NCBI RefSeq assembly: GCF_003347495.1
Contig: NZ_QCXY01000012.1
Span: 62,001 to 126,000, forward strand
From: Pleomorphovibrio marinus
GTDB taxonomy: Bacteria; Bacteroidota; Bacteroidia; Cytophagales; Cyclobacteriaceae
Direction of reading: 5' to 3'
DNA: 64,000 nucleotides
Both the position numbers and the translations under genes were made by a program. The notes under the pieces were generated by a model. That model did no database searches. It was not told where the DNA came from and was given only the letters and a program-made list of their open reading frames with translations. Positions 26,701 to 34,475 of the stretch are shown in pieces. The first letter of the stretch is position 1, and the number at the start of each line of letters is the position of its first letter.

Positions 26701-27272
26701 GGCACACCTTCATCACCACACAAAAGGAAGACCTGGTCAATGCAAAAGATTCCCTGATCAACACCATTAAAGAAATTGACGAAGTGGCCAGGGAAACCTT
26801 CTTGGATGCCTTTGACAAAATCAAAGAAAATTTTGTGAAGGTCTTCCGCTCATTGTTCACGGCGGAGGACGATTGTGATTTGAAGCTGACGGATCCTGAC
26901 AACCCCCTAGAAAGCACCATTGAAATCATCGCCAAACCAAAAGGCAAACGACCGCTGACCATCAATCAATTGTCTGGGGGAGAGAAAACCCTTACCGCAA
27001 CATCCTTATTATTCTCCATTTACCTCCTTAAGCCTGCACCCTTTTGCATTTTCGATGAGGTGGATGCCCCTTTGGATGATGCCAACATCGATAAGTTTAA
27101 CCAGATCATCCAAACCTTCTCCGAGGAATCCCAGTTCATCATAGTTACTCATAATAAGCGAACCATGGCCAGCACAGATATCATTTATGGCATCACCATG
27201 ATAGAAGCTGGGATTTCCAGAGTAGTCCCTGTGGACCTCAGAGAGTTGGTGGACGACAGCCCATCCTCATGA
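23715..27272 (+). CDS. smc: Chromosome segregation ATPase SMC
   Basis: 1185 residues, normal for bacterial SMC. Walker A GPNGCGKS at 31-38 is followed by NVVDAIRWVLGEQ; about 340 residues of coiled coil follow. A hinge lies around residues 505-670 (PLLSDIL, Gly-rich FSLSGGSVGLFEGKRIG). A second coiled coil leads to the C-terminal head with signature LSGGEKTLTA and Walker B CIFDEVDAPLDDAN. As part of the SMC-ScpA-ScpB complex it organises and segregates newly replicated chromosomes. It has its own promoter; the next gene is convergent. ScpA and ScpB are not in the window. Confidence 0.97.
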   Translation: MLLSKLEIRGFKSFGEKIVIHFDKGITGIVGPNGCGKSNVVDAIRWVLGEQKTRLLRSDKMENVIFNGTKTRKPLNMAEVSLTFENTKNLLPTEYTQVTISRRYYRSGESEYLLNGITCRLKDITNLFMDTGINSNSYAIIELKMIDELLNDKNNSRRELFEEAAGISKFKTRKKETLRKLEDTDADLARVEDLLYEIEKNLKSLEKQAKQTAKYFEIKKTYKEASIALAKKSVIQQRETLLALNKKIEEEQDKKLSLQTQINEKEAFLENLKADLIQKEKILASRQKALNEHVNKIRQFESDKKIKNERLRFLENRAQDLREQINQDKKSNERAAFSLQSLKLEKEAAEKLLAEKEAVVKELKEVFEEKKTIHNATQEKQKVLNRDYALKKDNIYQLSKSLEIKQMQLSTLKQELEKTASDDHSQEESLAEFEEKMVEVREILDQRNRALTKVKNDETSHLQALEEANQRVDLIREELTQLSRKADARQNEYSLTKSLVENLEGFPEAIKFLRKQTKWGKEVPLLSDILTTDEKYRISIENYLENYMNYYVVDTQEQAVTAINLLSDAAKGKANFFILEHFEKFKPSHNKIYPNAVPATEIVEYDGKYARLIAYILDDVYILRGSLQDVPEGEDAVFITENAKFIKRKFSLSGGSVGLFEGKRIGRAKNLEKLEKEIKDLNKKISGVRANLDNNLSGLAKLKEKSFRQPIEVLQEEINGVNEEWVSVKTKKEQLSQILNSNANKKEDISERIQFLTEEIKEVSPKLADEKKFFDGMDEELELINEQLQLASDELSGHSQRYNEENIAFHQQSNRLNSLTQEISFKESTFESSQERIAKGQTELSQIDQEIKTLISSNEIKDDELIELYTEKESIESGVSEAEKEYYAHRGTIDELDKSIRETQKMLGNIDTLSMELQNSLNEVKLRLSSIKERLSVEFELDLEKLMEEDESIDETFQNHTEEQIRDEVRKAKDRLERIGPINPMAMEAYDEIKERHTFITTQKEDLVNAKDSLINTIKEIDEVARETFLDAFDKIKENFVKVFRSLFTAEDDCDLKLTDPDNPLESTIEIIAKPKGKRPLTINQLSGGEKTLTATSLLFSIYLLKPAPFCIFDEVDAPLDDANIDKFNQIIQTFSEESQFIIVTHNKRTMASTDIIYGITMIEAGISRVVPVDLRELVDDSPSS

Positions 27273-27279
27273 ACACCTC

Positions 27280-27798
27280 TTAATTAGGGAGCTTGTCGGC
27301 AAACCTTCCATATACCCAGGTTCCGAAAACAGCACTGAGAAGGGTGACGGCAACCACGGTAAAGCCGGTGCCAATCTGCGCAAACAATGGCCCGGGACAA
27401 GCTCCAGTCAAGGCCCAGCCTAGCCCAAAGATAAACCCGCCAATGACCTGCCCTTTTCTAAACTCCTTGTCCGCTATCTTTATAGGCTCCCCATCGAAAG
27501 TCTTGACTTGGAAACGCTTAATCAATTGTATGGACAATATGCCCACCAAAATGGCAGAACCAATCACCCCGTACATAAAGAAGGACTGAAGGCGAAACAT
27601 CTCCTGTATCCTAAACCAAGAAATAATTTCAGCCTTTACAAAAACTATCCCGAAAAGGATGCCCACAACCAGATATTTCAATAGTTGCGTACTGGATTCA
27701 GGAACTTGCTGCATATTTGGAGCCTCGCAATTAACAGGAGAATCCAAACCTGCACTTTGATTTTCATTTTTATTTATTTTTTCTTCCTTTACTTTCAT
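27280..27798 (-). CDS. YeeE/YedE-type sulfur permease, small subunit (DUF6691-like)
   Basis: 172 residues, an N-terminal charged tail and about four membrane helices. The conserved Cys lies in GLGWALTGACPGPLFAQIG (about 126-144), the core motif of YeeE/YedE family halves. In the characterised relative TsuA such cysteines pass thiosulfate through the membrane. It lies 17 bases behind the second half (27816-28397), and the two short proteins presumably form one transporter. The neighbourhood of persulfide and rhodanese genes supports transport of a reduced sulfur species. Confidence 0.85.
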   Translation of the reverse strand: MKVKEEKINKNENQSAGLDSPVNCEAPNMQQVPESSTQLLKYLVVGILFGIVFVKAEIISWFRIQEMFRLQSFFMYGVIGSAILVGILSIQLIKRFQVKTFDGEPIKIADKEFRKGQVIGGFIFGLGWALTGACPGPLFAQIGTGFTVVAVTLLSAVFGTWVYGRFADKLPN

Positions 27799-27815
27799 AG
27801 CTATTCTTCTCTAAA

Positions 27816-28397
27816 TTAAATTCCAACCCAATTCATAATCAGGGGCAACAAGAAATGCGTCATAGCAAAGCCCCCCAACATAAAGAAAATGGTGGCCACC
27901 AAAGAGGGCCATTGCAAGTTGCTGATACCCATGATAGCGTGACCAGAGGTACATCCACCTGCATATCGGGTCCCAAAGCCTACCAAGAACCCTCCAATCA
28001 CAAAGAAAAACAACCCTTTCATCGTGAGTAAATTCCCCCAGTGAAAGATCTCCGCAGGGAGCAGCTGTCTAAAATCACTGATACCAAGTGCCCTTAAATC
28101 TTCTTGGGTGCTCTCCGCAACTACTATGCTTTCCGGATTGCTCAACCAAAGGGAGGCCACAACTCCACCCAGTAATATACCCAGCACAAAAACCAGATTC
28201 CACACCTCCTTTTTCCAGTTATAGGTAAAAAAAGGGATATTTGCCGGCATGCAAGCCGCACACATGTGCCGCAACGAAGAAGAAATCCCAAATGATTTAT
28301 TCCCCAACAGCAACAGTGCAGGCACCGTAAGCCCTATCAAGGGTCCTGCCACATACCAAGGCCATGGCTGTTTTATCCATTCAATGAATTGATCCAT
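27816..28397 (-). CDS. YeeE/YedE-type sulfur permease, larger subunit
   Basis: 193 residues from the ATG at 28397 ([19 protein letters not shown]), the usual family start; the frame begins at 28430. About five membrane helices. Conserved cysteines are in RHMCAACMP (about 45-53) and in [14 protein letters not shown] (about 145-158), the latter being the diagnostic YeeE/YedE motif. With the small subunit downstream it makes a split TsuA-like transporter for thiosulfate or another sulfane-sulfur compound. Operon with the OprD-like porin upstream and possibly the persulfide dioxygenase fusion before it. Confidence 0.87.
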   Translation of the reverse strand: MDQFIEWIKQPWPWYVAGPLIGLTVPALLLLGNKSFGISSSLRHMCAACMPANIPFFTYNWKKEVWNLVFVLGILLGGVVASLWLSNPESIVVAESTQEDLRALGISDFRQLLPAEIFHWGNLLTMKGLFFFVIGGFLVGFGTRYAGGCTSGHAIMGISNLQWPSLVATIFFMLGGFAMTHFLLPLIMNWVGI

Positions 28398-28433
28398 CTT
28401 ATATAAATTTATTTGTCCAATAATTTTCACATA

Positions 28434-29861
28434 TTAAAACCGGTAATCCATGACAAGATTAGCATTCCATAGATCCACTCGGTTTATTCTATACTTGTCA
28501 CTTACCTCTGCTCTACCCTTTGAGGTCTTATTGACCAGCAAGAACCTTAATTCCAACCCTTCTAGATTGCCTTTAAAGGCATAACCCACATCTCCGGTAA
28601 AATGGTAATAGGAGGGGACACCATATTTATTGAGTTGGTAATTTTCAACACTAGGTTGGGCGATACTTCCTATTCCCAAATTGGTAATTAAGCTTGGCTT
28701 TTGCCAGCTTTTTCGATATTTTAGTACGTATGCCCTTACGCCTCCATTTCCCTCAAACCTCTCTCTGGGTAGGCTAGCGTAGAAGCTCTCCCTGCCCCAC
28801 TCCCTCGGAAACAAGAATCTTCCGGAGGAAGAATGGAAAAGGTTATTGAAGGTGAATTCATGCCCCCTACTGGAAAGTCCAATCCTAGCTCCCACTCCCC
28901 ATGCGTTTTCACCTGGTACAATGTAGGCTTTTCCCGGGTCAGGGTTGCCTCCTTTGTTTATGCTATATTGCCTAAACCCCTCCAAACCTGAAAGCAGGCC
29001 CACCTTTCCTTTACGCCAACTTTTTTCAAGTTTCATGTAATGTAGGCTAAATACATTTTCGGCTAAATAGTTCCAGATTTGCAAATCTATTCCCTTCTCT
29101 TTATGGTAATTAACTCCAAGCAGACCCAACCCCCTAGAGTCTACATTTCCATGATAGGAGGATGAGGAACCGAAAACATTTCTCCCAAAGGGATAGACCC
29201 CATAGGAATCGGAGACGGTATACCAATCCACCGTTCCTCTCATGGTAACATGATTGTACCAGCCACCCATAAATTCCCAGTTTTGCTTTTGGTAGTCAAT
29301 TGTCAGGCCACTAAATACATTCGGTCGCATTCTGTTGTCCTGCTCATTCAAGAAAGGGCTGTTCACCCTTTGTCTCCCAAAAGTCGTTGTAAGCCCACCA
29401 TTCTTATAACTAATATAAAGATGCTCCAAACGATCCAGGTCTTTTGAGTTTTGAAAATCGTTCATATCATAGAGTAGGATTTCATATCGGTTTACATTTC
29501 CAGTAGTGGGGTCAGGTACTCGAAGGTTGTGCTCAAACAACTGGAAAACAAAAAAACCACTGAAACCAACCTGAAAGCCCTTAAAGCGTGGACTGGCATA
29601 AGCCACTCCACCTCCCGTGGCTGTGGTGAAATAATCGGTCAATGCCCTCCAGTTTGAAGTTCCCATTACAAAGGTCCTTAAGTGGAAATCAATAGTGCCT
29701 GCCTTCAAGGAATCCGCTAATCTAGGAGAGGTACGCCCTAATGAGTCCTGAAAAACTGAAGCGGCAACAGGGCTACTTATCCACCAAATCAGCGATAAAA
29801 GCAGAGCTGGTCTCCAAATAAACCCAATCCTTTCTTTTCCCTTTTTCCAAAGCTCCTTCAT
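28434..29861 (-). CDS. OprD-like outer-membrane porin
   Basis: 475 residues. The signal peptide ends near PVAASVFQ. The rest is strand-rich with alternating hydrophobic residues and aromatic girdles, and the final residues NLVMDYRF end in Phe as in outer-membrane barrels. Segments such as IDFHLRTFVMGT near the N-terminus, FGRQRVNSPFLN and WNYLAENVF resemble the OprD/OMPP porin family. Its position directly before two YeeE/YedE permease genes, 36 bases upstream, suggests it lets small sulfur anions into the periplasm. The barrel is clear; family membership is likely; substrate is inferred. Confidence 0.75.
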   Translation of the reverse strand: MKELWKKGKERIGFIWRPALLLSLIWWISSPVAASVFQDSLGRTSPRLADSLKAGTIDFHLRTFVMGTSNWRALTDYFTTATGGGVAYASPRFKGFQVGFSGFFVFQLFEHNLRVPDPTTGNVNRYEILLYDMNDFQNSKDLDRLEHLYISYKNGGLTTTFGRQRVNSPFLNEQDNRMRPNVFSGLTIDYQKQNWEFMGGWYNHVTMRGTVDWYTVSDSYGVYPFGRNVFGSSSSYHGNVDSRGLGLLGVNYHKEKGIDLQIWNYLAENVFSLHYMKLEKSWRKGKVGLLSGLEGFRQYSINKGGNPDPGKAYIVPGENAWGVGARIGLSSRGHEFTFNNLFHSSSGRFLFPREWGRESFYASLPRERFEGNGGVRAYVLKYRKSWQKPSLITNLGIGSIAQPSVENYQLNKYGVPSYYHFTGDVGYAFKGNLEGLELRFLLVNKTSKGRAEVSDKYRINRVDLWNANLVMDYRF

Positions 29862-29884
29862 CTGTCAGGATTAGTTTGCGAAAA

Positions 29885-29907
29885 TGGCAAGGAAACCCTC
29901 CTTGCCA
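29885..29907 (-). terminator. Hairpin between the persulfide dioxygenase and porin genes
   Basis: TGGCAAGG, 7-base loop, CCTTGCCA, followed on the minus strand by TTTTC. The short T run suggests partial termination, so the porin and permease genes may be co-transcribed at a lower level. Confidence 0.55.
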
Positions 29908-29941
29908 CTTTACCATTTACATCAACCTATAAGTTCACCCC

Positions 29942-31360
29942 TTAAAGAAGCGTAGAAGGACATATGTAGTCACTTACCTCAAACTTTCCTGAAGCCTTAA
30001 TCGCATCAAATCCTCCTTCAATGTCTATAAGATTGTCATACCCCCTAGCCTTCAGGATAGAGGCAAAAATCATAGACCTATACCCCCCTGCGCAGTGCAC
30101 GTAGTACGGCTTTTCCTTATCCAGTTGTGCCATGTTTTGGTTGATGTAATCCAAGGGCACGTTTTCGGAACCAAGTACATGCTCACTTTGGTGCTCACTG
30201 GCCTTTCTAACATCTAGCAGTTGAAGCTTTTCCCGAGACTTTTTGGCAAACAGCTCTTCCACAGGTATAGAGGTGATGGTGTCAATTTCCTTGCCTGCAC
30301 TTTTCCAGCTTTCAAAGCCTCCCTTCAGATAACCCAATGCCCTGTCATAGCCTACCCTTGCAAGCCGGGTGATGATTTCTTCCTCTCTTCCCGCTTCAGC
30401 AACTACCAAAATTTCCTGCTTCACATCCGGAATAAGCGTACCCACCCAGACGGCAAAGCTGCCATCTATACCAATATTGATCGAATTTGGGATAAAGCCC
30501 TTGGCAAATTCCTTCGCTTTCCTGGTATCCAGGACAATGGCTCCTGTCTCATTGGCGGCTACCTCAAACTCTTCGGGAGTAAGTGCCCTTTGCCCCCTAT
30601 CCAGCACCTCATCAATACTGTCATAGCCTTGGATATTCATCATCACATTTTGGGGGAAGTAGGAAGGAGGGGGAGTGAGTCCCTGTGTTACCTCCTTTAT
30701 AAACTGCTCCTTACTCATTTCCTGGAGCGCATAATTGGTCTTTTTCTGGTTGCCTAAGGTATCGGAGGTCTCTTTGCTCATGTTTTTGCCACAGGCACTT
30801 CCAGCACCATGGGCAGGATATACGATAAGATCATCAGCCAAGGGCATAATTTTATTTCTAAGCGAATCATATAAATGACCCGCCAATTTATCCTGGGTGA
30901 GATCCGCAATCACTTTTTGCGCTAAGTCAGGCCTGCCCACATCCCCAATAAAGAGGGTGTCTCCGGTAAATAGAGCCTGTTCTTTTCCATTTTCATCCCT
31001 AAGCAAATAAACCGTGCTTTCCATGGTATGTCCTGGAGTATGAATTACCTCCATGCTTACGTTCCCCAACTTAAACACCTGTCCATCCTGGGCAATTTCA
31101 GCTTTGAAGCCCAGCTCCATGGAGGTAGGCCCAAAAACGATGGTTGCTCCTGTCTTTGCAGCCAAGTCCTTGTGGCCAGAAACAAAGTCGGCATGGAAAT
31201 GCGTTTCGAAAATATACTTGATCTTTGCACCGTTTCTTTCTGCTTTCTCAATGTAGGGCTGCACTTCCCTCAATGGGTCAATGATGGCCGCCTCTCCATC
31301 TGACTCTATATAATAGGCTCCTTGTGCCAAACATCCCGTATATATTTGTTCTACTATCAT
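29942..31360 (-). CDS. Persulfide dioxygenase-rhodanese fusion (MBL fold)
   Basis: 472 residues. Residues 1-235: metallo-beta-lactamase fold of the ETHE1/BlhA persulfide dioxygenase group, with iron ligands in THFHAD (53-58), His63, PGHTME and GDTLFIGDVGRPDL. Residues about 260-360: a rhodanese domain without Cys (ILVVAEAGREEE). Residues about 370-465: a second rhodanese with active Cys423 in YVHCAGGYRS. The enzyme oxidises glutathione-type or low-molecular persulfide to sulfite, while the rhodanese passes sulfane sulfur. It has a -7 box and a Crp/Fnr-like palindrome upstream. A paralog with the same architecture is at 32905-34245. Confidence 0.9.
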   Translation of the reverse strand: MIVEQIYTGCLAQGAYYIESDGEAAIIDPLREVQPYIEKAERNGAKIKYIFETHFHADFVSGHKDLAAKTGATIVFGPTSMELGFKAEIAQDGQVFKLGNVSMEVIHTPGHTMESTVYLLRDENGKEQALFTGDTLFIGDVGRPDLAQKVIADLTQDKLAGHLYDSLRNKIMPLADDLIVYPAHGAGSACGKNMSKETSDTLGNQKKTNYALQEMSKEQFIKEVTQGLTPPPSYFPQNVMMNIQGYDSIDEVLDRGQRALTPEEFEVAANETGAIVLDTRKAKEFAKGFIPNSINIGIDGSFAVWVGTLIPDVKQEILVVAEAGREEEIITRLARVGYDRALGYLKGGFESWKSAGKEIDTITSIPVEELFAKKSREKLQLLDVRKASEHQSEHVLGSENVPLDYINQNMAQLDKEKPYYVHCAGGYRSMIFASILKARGYDNLIDIEGGFDAIKASGKFEVSDYICPSTLL

Positions 31361-31396
31361 CTTTTCGAAATTTTTTAAATTTTTAATTTATTTACT

Positions 31397-31404
31397 CAAA
31401 ACTA
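31397..31404 (-). promoter_or_regulatory. -7 box of the persulfide dioxygenase fusion gene
   Basis: TAGTTTTG on the minus strand, a full TAnnTTTG match, 36 bases before the ATG at 31360. No TTG lies 19 bases upstream; a Crp/Fnr-like site is centred about 30 bases upstream instead. Confidence 0.5.
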
Positions 31405-31425
31405 GTGATTAAATAGAGGGTTCTA

Positions 31426-31441
31426 TAGGACTTTTATCACA
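31426..31441 (-). promoter_or_regulatory. Crp/Fnr-like site (sulfur unit 1)
   Basis: Minus strand TGTGA-TAAAAG-TCCTA: one perfect and one weaker half-site with 6-base spacing, centred 29.5 bases from the -7 box. The same geometry is seen before the other two sulfur units. It overlaps the last codons of the rhodanese gene at its right end. Confidence 0.4.
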
Positions 31442-31760
31442 CAAGACCCATTACCCCGCCTGACAAATTGTTCACTTTGTCAAACCCCATTTCACTCATC
31501 AACTTACAGGCTTTGGCACTTCGGTTGCCACTTCTGCAATACACATAATAGGTCTTATCTCTAGGTAGTTTGTCCAAGTGTGCCCTAAAGGTTGCGTCAA
31601 AGAAATCTACATGTTTTGCTCCCTTTAAATGTCCCGATCGGTATTCTCCCAAGGTACGTACATCCATTAATACAGCACCTTTGTGGGAAGAGCTACGGAC
31701 AAAGTCCAGTGAGGATAAGTCAGTGTATTTTTTTCCTTTAATTCTAAACCAGTTCCACAT
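31437..31760 (-). CDS. Single-domain rhodanese-like protein
   Basis: 107 residues, one rhodanese domain without signal peptide. Active-site loop YYVYCRSGNRSAKAC with Cys75, the six-residue CRSGNR loop typical of single-domain rhodaneses. It carries sulfane sulfur as a Cys persulfide between donors and acceptors. Neighbours on both sides encode persulfide dioxygenase fusions, so it probably belongs to the same detoxification or sulfur-relay pathway. A -7 box and a well-formed Crp/Fnr-like site precede it. Confidence 0.9.
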   Translation of the reverse strand: MWNWFRIKGKKYTDLSSLDFVRSSSHKGAVLMDVRTLGEYRSGHLKGAKHVDFFDATFRAHLDKLPRDKTYYVYCRSGNRSAKACKLMSEMGFDKVNNLSGGVMGLV

Positions 31761-31787
31761 CTTTGATTAATTATTTTGATAATAACC

Positions 31788-31795
31788 CAAAGATA
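31788..31795 (-). promoter_or_regulatory. -7 box of the small rhodanese gene
   Basis: TATCTTTG on the minus strand, a full TAnnTTTG match, 28 bases before the ATG at 31760; no TTG at the -33 position. Confidence 0.5.
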
Positions 31796-31817
31796 GGGGT
31801 AAGGAATGCCCAAATTC

Positions 31818-31833
31818 TGTAATGAAAGTCACA
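31818..31833 (-). promoter_or_regulatory. Crp/Fnr-like site (sulfur unit 2)
   Basis: Minus strand TGTGA-CTTTCA-TTACA, both half-sites good, 6-base spacer, centred 30.5 bases upstream of the -7 box. That puts it near -43 from the expected start, the class II activator position. Confidence 0.5.
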
Positions 31834-31892
31834 TTATCCTCCACTTTTACGACATTATGAGGTTGTCTTTAGGCAGGTTTTTTTTGACTGGG

Positions 31893-32774
31893 TCAATCCC
31901 CTTTGTTTTTCCAGAATGGATAGCTTATCTGTTGCCAAAAGGTTTTGGGATATTTCTCCATCCCATCAAAACCTAGGGGCTCATCCCGCCCATCATTAGG
32001 AATGTATGCAGTACGGAATAGGTAGTCCCATAAACTCAAGGTAATCCCATAATTGACACCAGAGGACCCTTTAGGAAGTTGTTTGGCATGATGCCAGGTA
32101 TGCATTACCGGATTATTGAGCACATACTTTAATGGCCCGTAGGTCACCCTTATATTGGCATGATTAAGGTGCCCTATGGCAGTAGCAAAAATATGCACTA
32201 GAAAAAATTCCTCCAACCCAAACCCTATCATGGCCAAGGGTATGTATTGTGCAGTCTTATATACAATGGTTTCCATCCAGTGAAACCGCAAATGAGCCGC
32301 AAATCCCATTTGTTCCACCGAATGATGCAACTTGTGAAATTCCCACAAAGCAGGAATCCTGTGCAAAAAACGATGCACGTTCCATTGGATAAAGTCCGCC
32401 AGAACAAAAAGGATCAACAGTTGTGACCAAGTGGGCAGGCTTGCTACCTCTATTGCCACAAGGTTTGTGACTCCAAACAGCCCTAAGAAGTCATTGAAGG
32501 CCTCCACTGCCACATTGGAAATAGCATTGTAAGCAATCAACGAAAAAAGGAAAAAGTTGAAAAACATATAAAACCCGTCAAGCCAAAAATCCTTTCGAAT
32601 TAGGGGTTGAGACTTTCTCCAGGGGAATACCAGTTCCAACAACCACACCCCAAGCGATAGGCCTACCAGCCACCAAAAGTAATTACCCCATGAAGGATAC
32701 ATGATTTCATCCAACAAATAGGTGAAATAACCATAATAGCCATCCACAAAAATCTGAAAGTATTTCTCAATCAT
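31893..32774 (-). CDS. Sterol desaturase/fatty acid hydroxylase-family membrane protein
   Basis: 293 residues with about five membrane segments. Di-iron histidine motifs: HRFLHRIPALWEFHKLHH (about 134-151), then GHLNHANI and HTWHHAKQ (about 196-230), matching HX3-4H, HX2HH and HX2HH. Such enzymes hydroxylate or desaturate lipid substrates with oxygen; in Cytophagales homologs may act on carotenoids, fatty acids or alkylglycerols. Its gene lies inside the sulfur block, between the small rhodanese and the second persulfide dioxygenase fusion, all on one strand, with a hairpin on its upstream side. A link to sulfur metabolism is not established. Confidence 0.85.
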   Translation of the reverse strand: MIEKYFQIFVDGYYGYFTYLLDEIMYPSWGNYFWWLVGLSLGVWLLELVFPWRKSQPLIRKDFWLDGFYMFFNFFLFSLIAYNAISNVAVEAFNDFLGLFGVTNLVAIEVASLPTWSQLLILFVLADFIQWNVHRFLHRIPALWEFHKLHHSVEQMGFAAHLRFHWMETIVYKTAQYIPLAMIGFGLEEFFLVHIFATAIGHLNHANIRVTYGPLKYVLNNPVMHTWHHAKQLPKGSSGVNYGITLSLWDYLFRTAYIPNDGRDEPLGFDGMEKYPKTFWQQISYPFWKNKGD

Positions 32775-32848
32775 AATTCAATAATGCGATCTTTCTTACA
32801 ATTGTTCCCTATGCCATATTGAAAATAAGGCGGCCAACAGGAAAAGGG

Positions 32849-32875
32849 GGACTTCACCAAAAAAAGGTGAAGTCC
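32849..32875. terminator. Strong hairpin after the second persulfide dioxygenase gene
   Basis: Perfect 10-base stem GGACTTCACC with its complement and a loop of seven A (T on the minus strand). It lies 30 bases after the stop codon at 32905 on the minus strand. No long T run follows, so termination may rely on other factors. Confidence 0.6.
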
Positions 32876-32904
32876 ATTCATAACTACTGTTGAAATCGGG
32901 GTTC

Positions 32905-34245
32905 TTAAAAATCATTGACAGCTTCACTCATGTCCAAGACCTGAACACCTTCTAGCTTGGCTTTGACTATACTACTTCCTGCAGCAGATCGGTACCCCCC
33001 GGCACAATGGACCGCTATGGGCTTATCCCTCGGCAATTCCTTTGCCCGTTCTCTCAGCTCGGGAAGGGGTATATTAATGGCAGCTTCAAACACCTTACTG
33101 TCTTTTACTTCTGGGGAGTTCCTGACATCTAAAATGGTAAAGGCTTCCTTATTTGATTCAAACTTATTTTTGTCAAACTCATCAAATCCTTCTCCATCAT
33201 CCAGGTCAAAGACAAATGCTGCTTTGATATTCAGTTCATAGCCAATCTTTGCAGCTTTTTTTATCATTTTCTGAAGAGCATCCTCATCCTCTGCTATCAA
33301 ATAATAGGCTTCCGAAGGGTCTACAATACTTCCCAGCCAAGTTTCAAACTTGTCCCCATCCATGATGTTGATTGCCCCGGGCAGGTGGGAGCTCTTGAAC
33401 TTATCAGAGGGCCTAGTATCCACTATTACAGCACCCTTTTCAGGGACATGGTTCTTTTTTATAAAATTCACGGCTGAGATACTTTCTTCATAGGCAGGAG
33501 CCCCCTGCTTGTTGAGGTCCACGTCATAGGGGAAGTATTTAGGGATAAACGGCTGGTCTTTCAGTAGCAAGTCCACGAACTCGGCCTTGCTCATTTGCTG
33601 CAGGGCATAGTTGCCTGCCTTTTCGGCACCTATGCTGCTGGAATTCGCTTCACTCATGCCCTTACCACAAAGCGAGCCGGCTCCATGAGCAGGGTATACC
33701 AATACTTCATCTGCCAGTTTCATCAGCTTATTCCTGGTACTATCATACATCATCTCTGCCAGTTCCCTCCTTTTGGCTTTTTGGTTACCAGCATTCTCAC
33801 GCAAATCCGGTCTTCCCACATCCCCTATAAATAAGGTATCCCCGGTGAAAACCGCTTTTTGTTTTCCCATTTCCTCGAGCAAGATGCTTATGCTGTCCGG
33901 ACTGTGGCCTGGGGTATATATGGCCTTTAGCCTCACCTCTTCTCCAAGATCGATTTCATCCCCATCATCAAATACCTGATGAGGATAATCTGCACCTACC
34001 TTTTCACTTACATAAATGGTAGCTCCGGTCTTTTGGTGCAACTCCAAGTGGGAACTGATAAAATCTGCATGGGGATGCGTTTCTACTATCCCTTCCAGTA
34101 CTGCTTTATTTTTTTTCGCAAAGTTCAAATAGGGTTTGGGATCTCTACCCGGATCAATTACATACACCCTTTCACCTACCAAAATCGCATAGGAGAAATG
34201 GGCAAGTCCTTTATCCTCAAATTGTTCTATATAATACTTATTCAT
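32905..34245 (-). CDS. Persulfide dioxygenase-rhodanese fusion, paralog
   Basis: 446 residues with the same three-domain layout as the gene at 29942-31360. The MBL fold has ETHPHADFISSH, PGHSPDS and GDTLFIGDVGRPDL. The first rhodanese lacks Cys (AYYLIAEDEDA) and the second has Cys414 in VHCAGGYRSA. Sequence identity between the two is moderate, so they are old paralogs, perhaps with different persulfide substrates or expression. The first fusion has HFHAD where this one has HPHAD. It is preceded by a -7 box and a Crp/Fnr-like site and is divergent from sdhA. Confidence 0.9.
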   Translation of the reverse strand: MNKYYIEQFEDKGLAHFSYAILVGERVYVIDPGRDPKPYLNFAKKNKAVLEGIVETHPHADFISSHLELHQKTGATIYVSEKVGADYPHQVFDDGDEIDLGEEVRLKAIYTPGHSPDSISILLEEMGKQKAVFTGDTLFIGDVGRPDLRENAGNQKAKRRELAEMMYDSTRNKLMKLADEVLVYPAHGAGSLCGKGMSEANSSSIGAEKAGNYALQQMSKAEFVDLLLKDQPFIPKYFPYDVDLNKQGAPAYEESISAVNFIKKNHVPEKGAVIVDTRPSDKFKSSHLPGAINIMDGDKFETWLGSIVDPSEAYYLIAEDEDALQKMIKKAAKIGYELNIKAAFVFDLDDGEGFDEFDKNKFESNKEAFTILDVRNSPEVKDSKVFEAAINIPLPELRERAKELPRDKPIAVHCAGGYRSAAGSSIVKAKLEGVQVLDMSEAVNDF

Positions 34246-34302
34246 GTCTAGATAAGGTTAATTTTCTACAGGTTACAATAAATTTCCCTTTGGGAATTAA
34301 CA

Positions 34303-34310
34303 CAAAAGTA
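34303..34310 (-). promoter_or_regulatory. -7 box of the second persulfide dioxygenase gene
   Basis: TACTTTTG on the minus strand, a full TAnnTTTG match, 57 bases before the ATG at 34245; no TTG at -33. Confidence 0.5.
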
Positions 34311-34331
34311 AGTCCAAAGTCATAGAGATAA

Positions 34332-34347
34332 AGTGACTAATGTTACA
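34332..34347 (-). promoter_or_regulatory. Crp/Fnr-like site (sulfur unit 3)
   Basis: Minus strand TGTAA-CATTAG-TCACT, two good half-sites with a 6-base spacer, centred 29.5 bases from the -7 box as in the other sulfur units. It lies in the divergent region shared with sdhA, so it could affect both. Confidence 0.45.
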
Positions 34348-34475
34348 ATGAAAGATCCGAAACCCTTGCTACAAGGACTTGATTGTCTTCCAATAATTTA
34401 ATAACATTACAAATTAAACCTTCCCAACTGGCAATTCGTACCAAACTTACCAAGCAAAAATTTTATTATCTAACT

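Noticed and set aside
23223-26965. Several Ser/Leu-rich minus-strand frames across smc
   Set aside because: They mirror the Lys/Glu-rich coiled-coil codons of smc and have no start context or family pattern.
32849-32875. Hairpin with A7 loop as a riboswitch or small RNA
   Set aside because: A simple perfect stem after a stop codon; a terminator or mRNA 3'-end stabiliser explains it.
34383-34475. 31-residue N-terminal extension of SdhA
   Set aside because: The ATG at 34476 matches the usual family start; the extension is AT-rich leader sequence.
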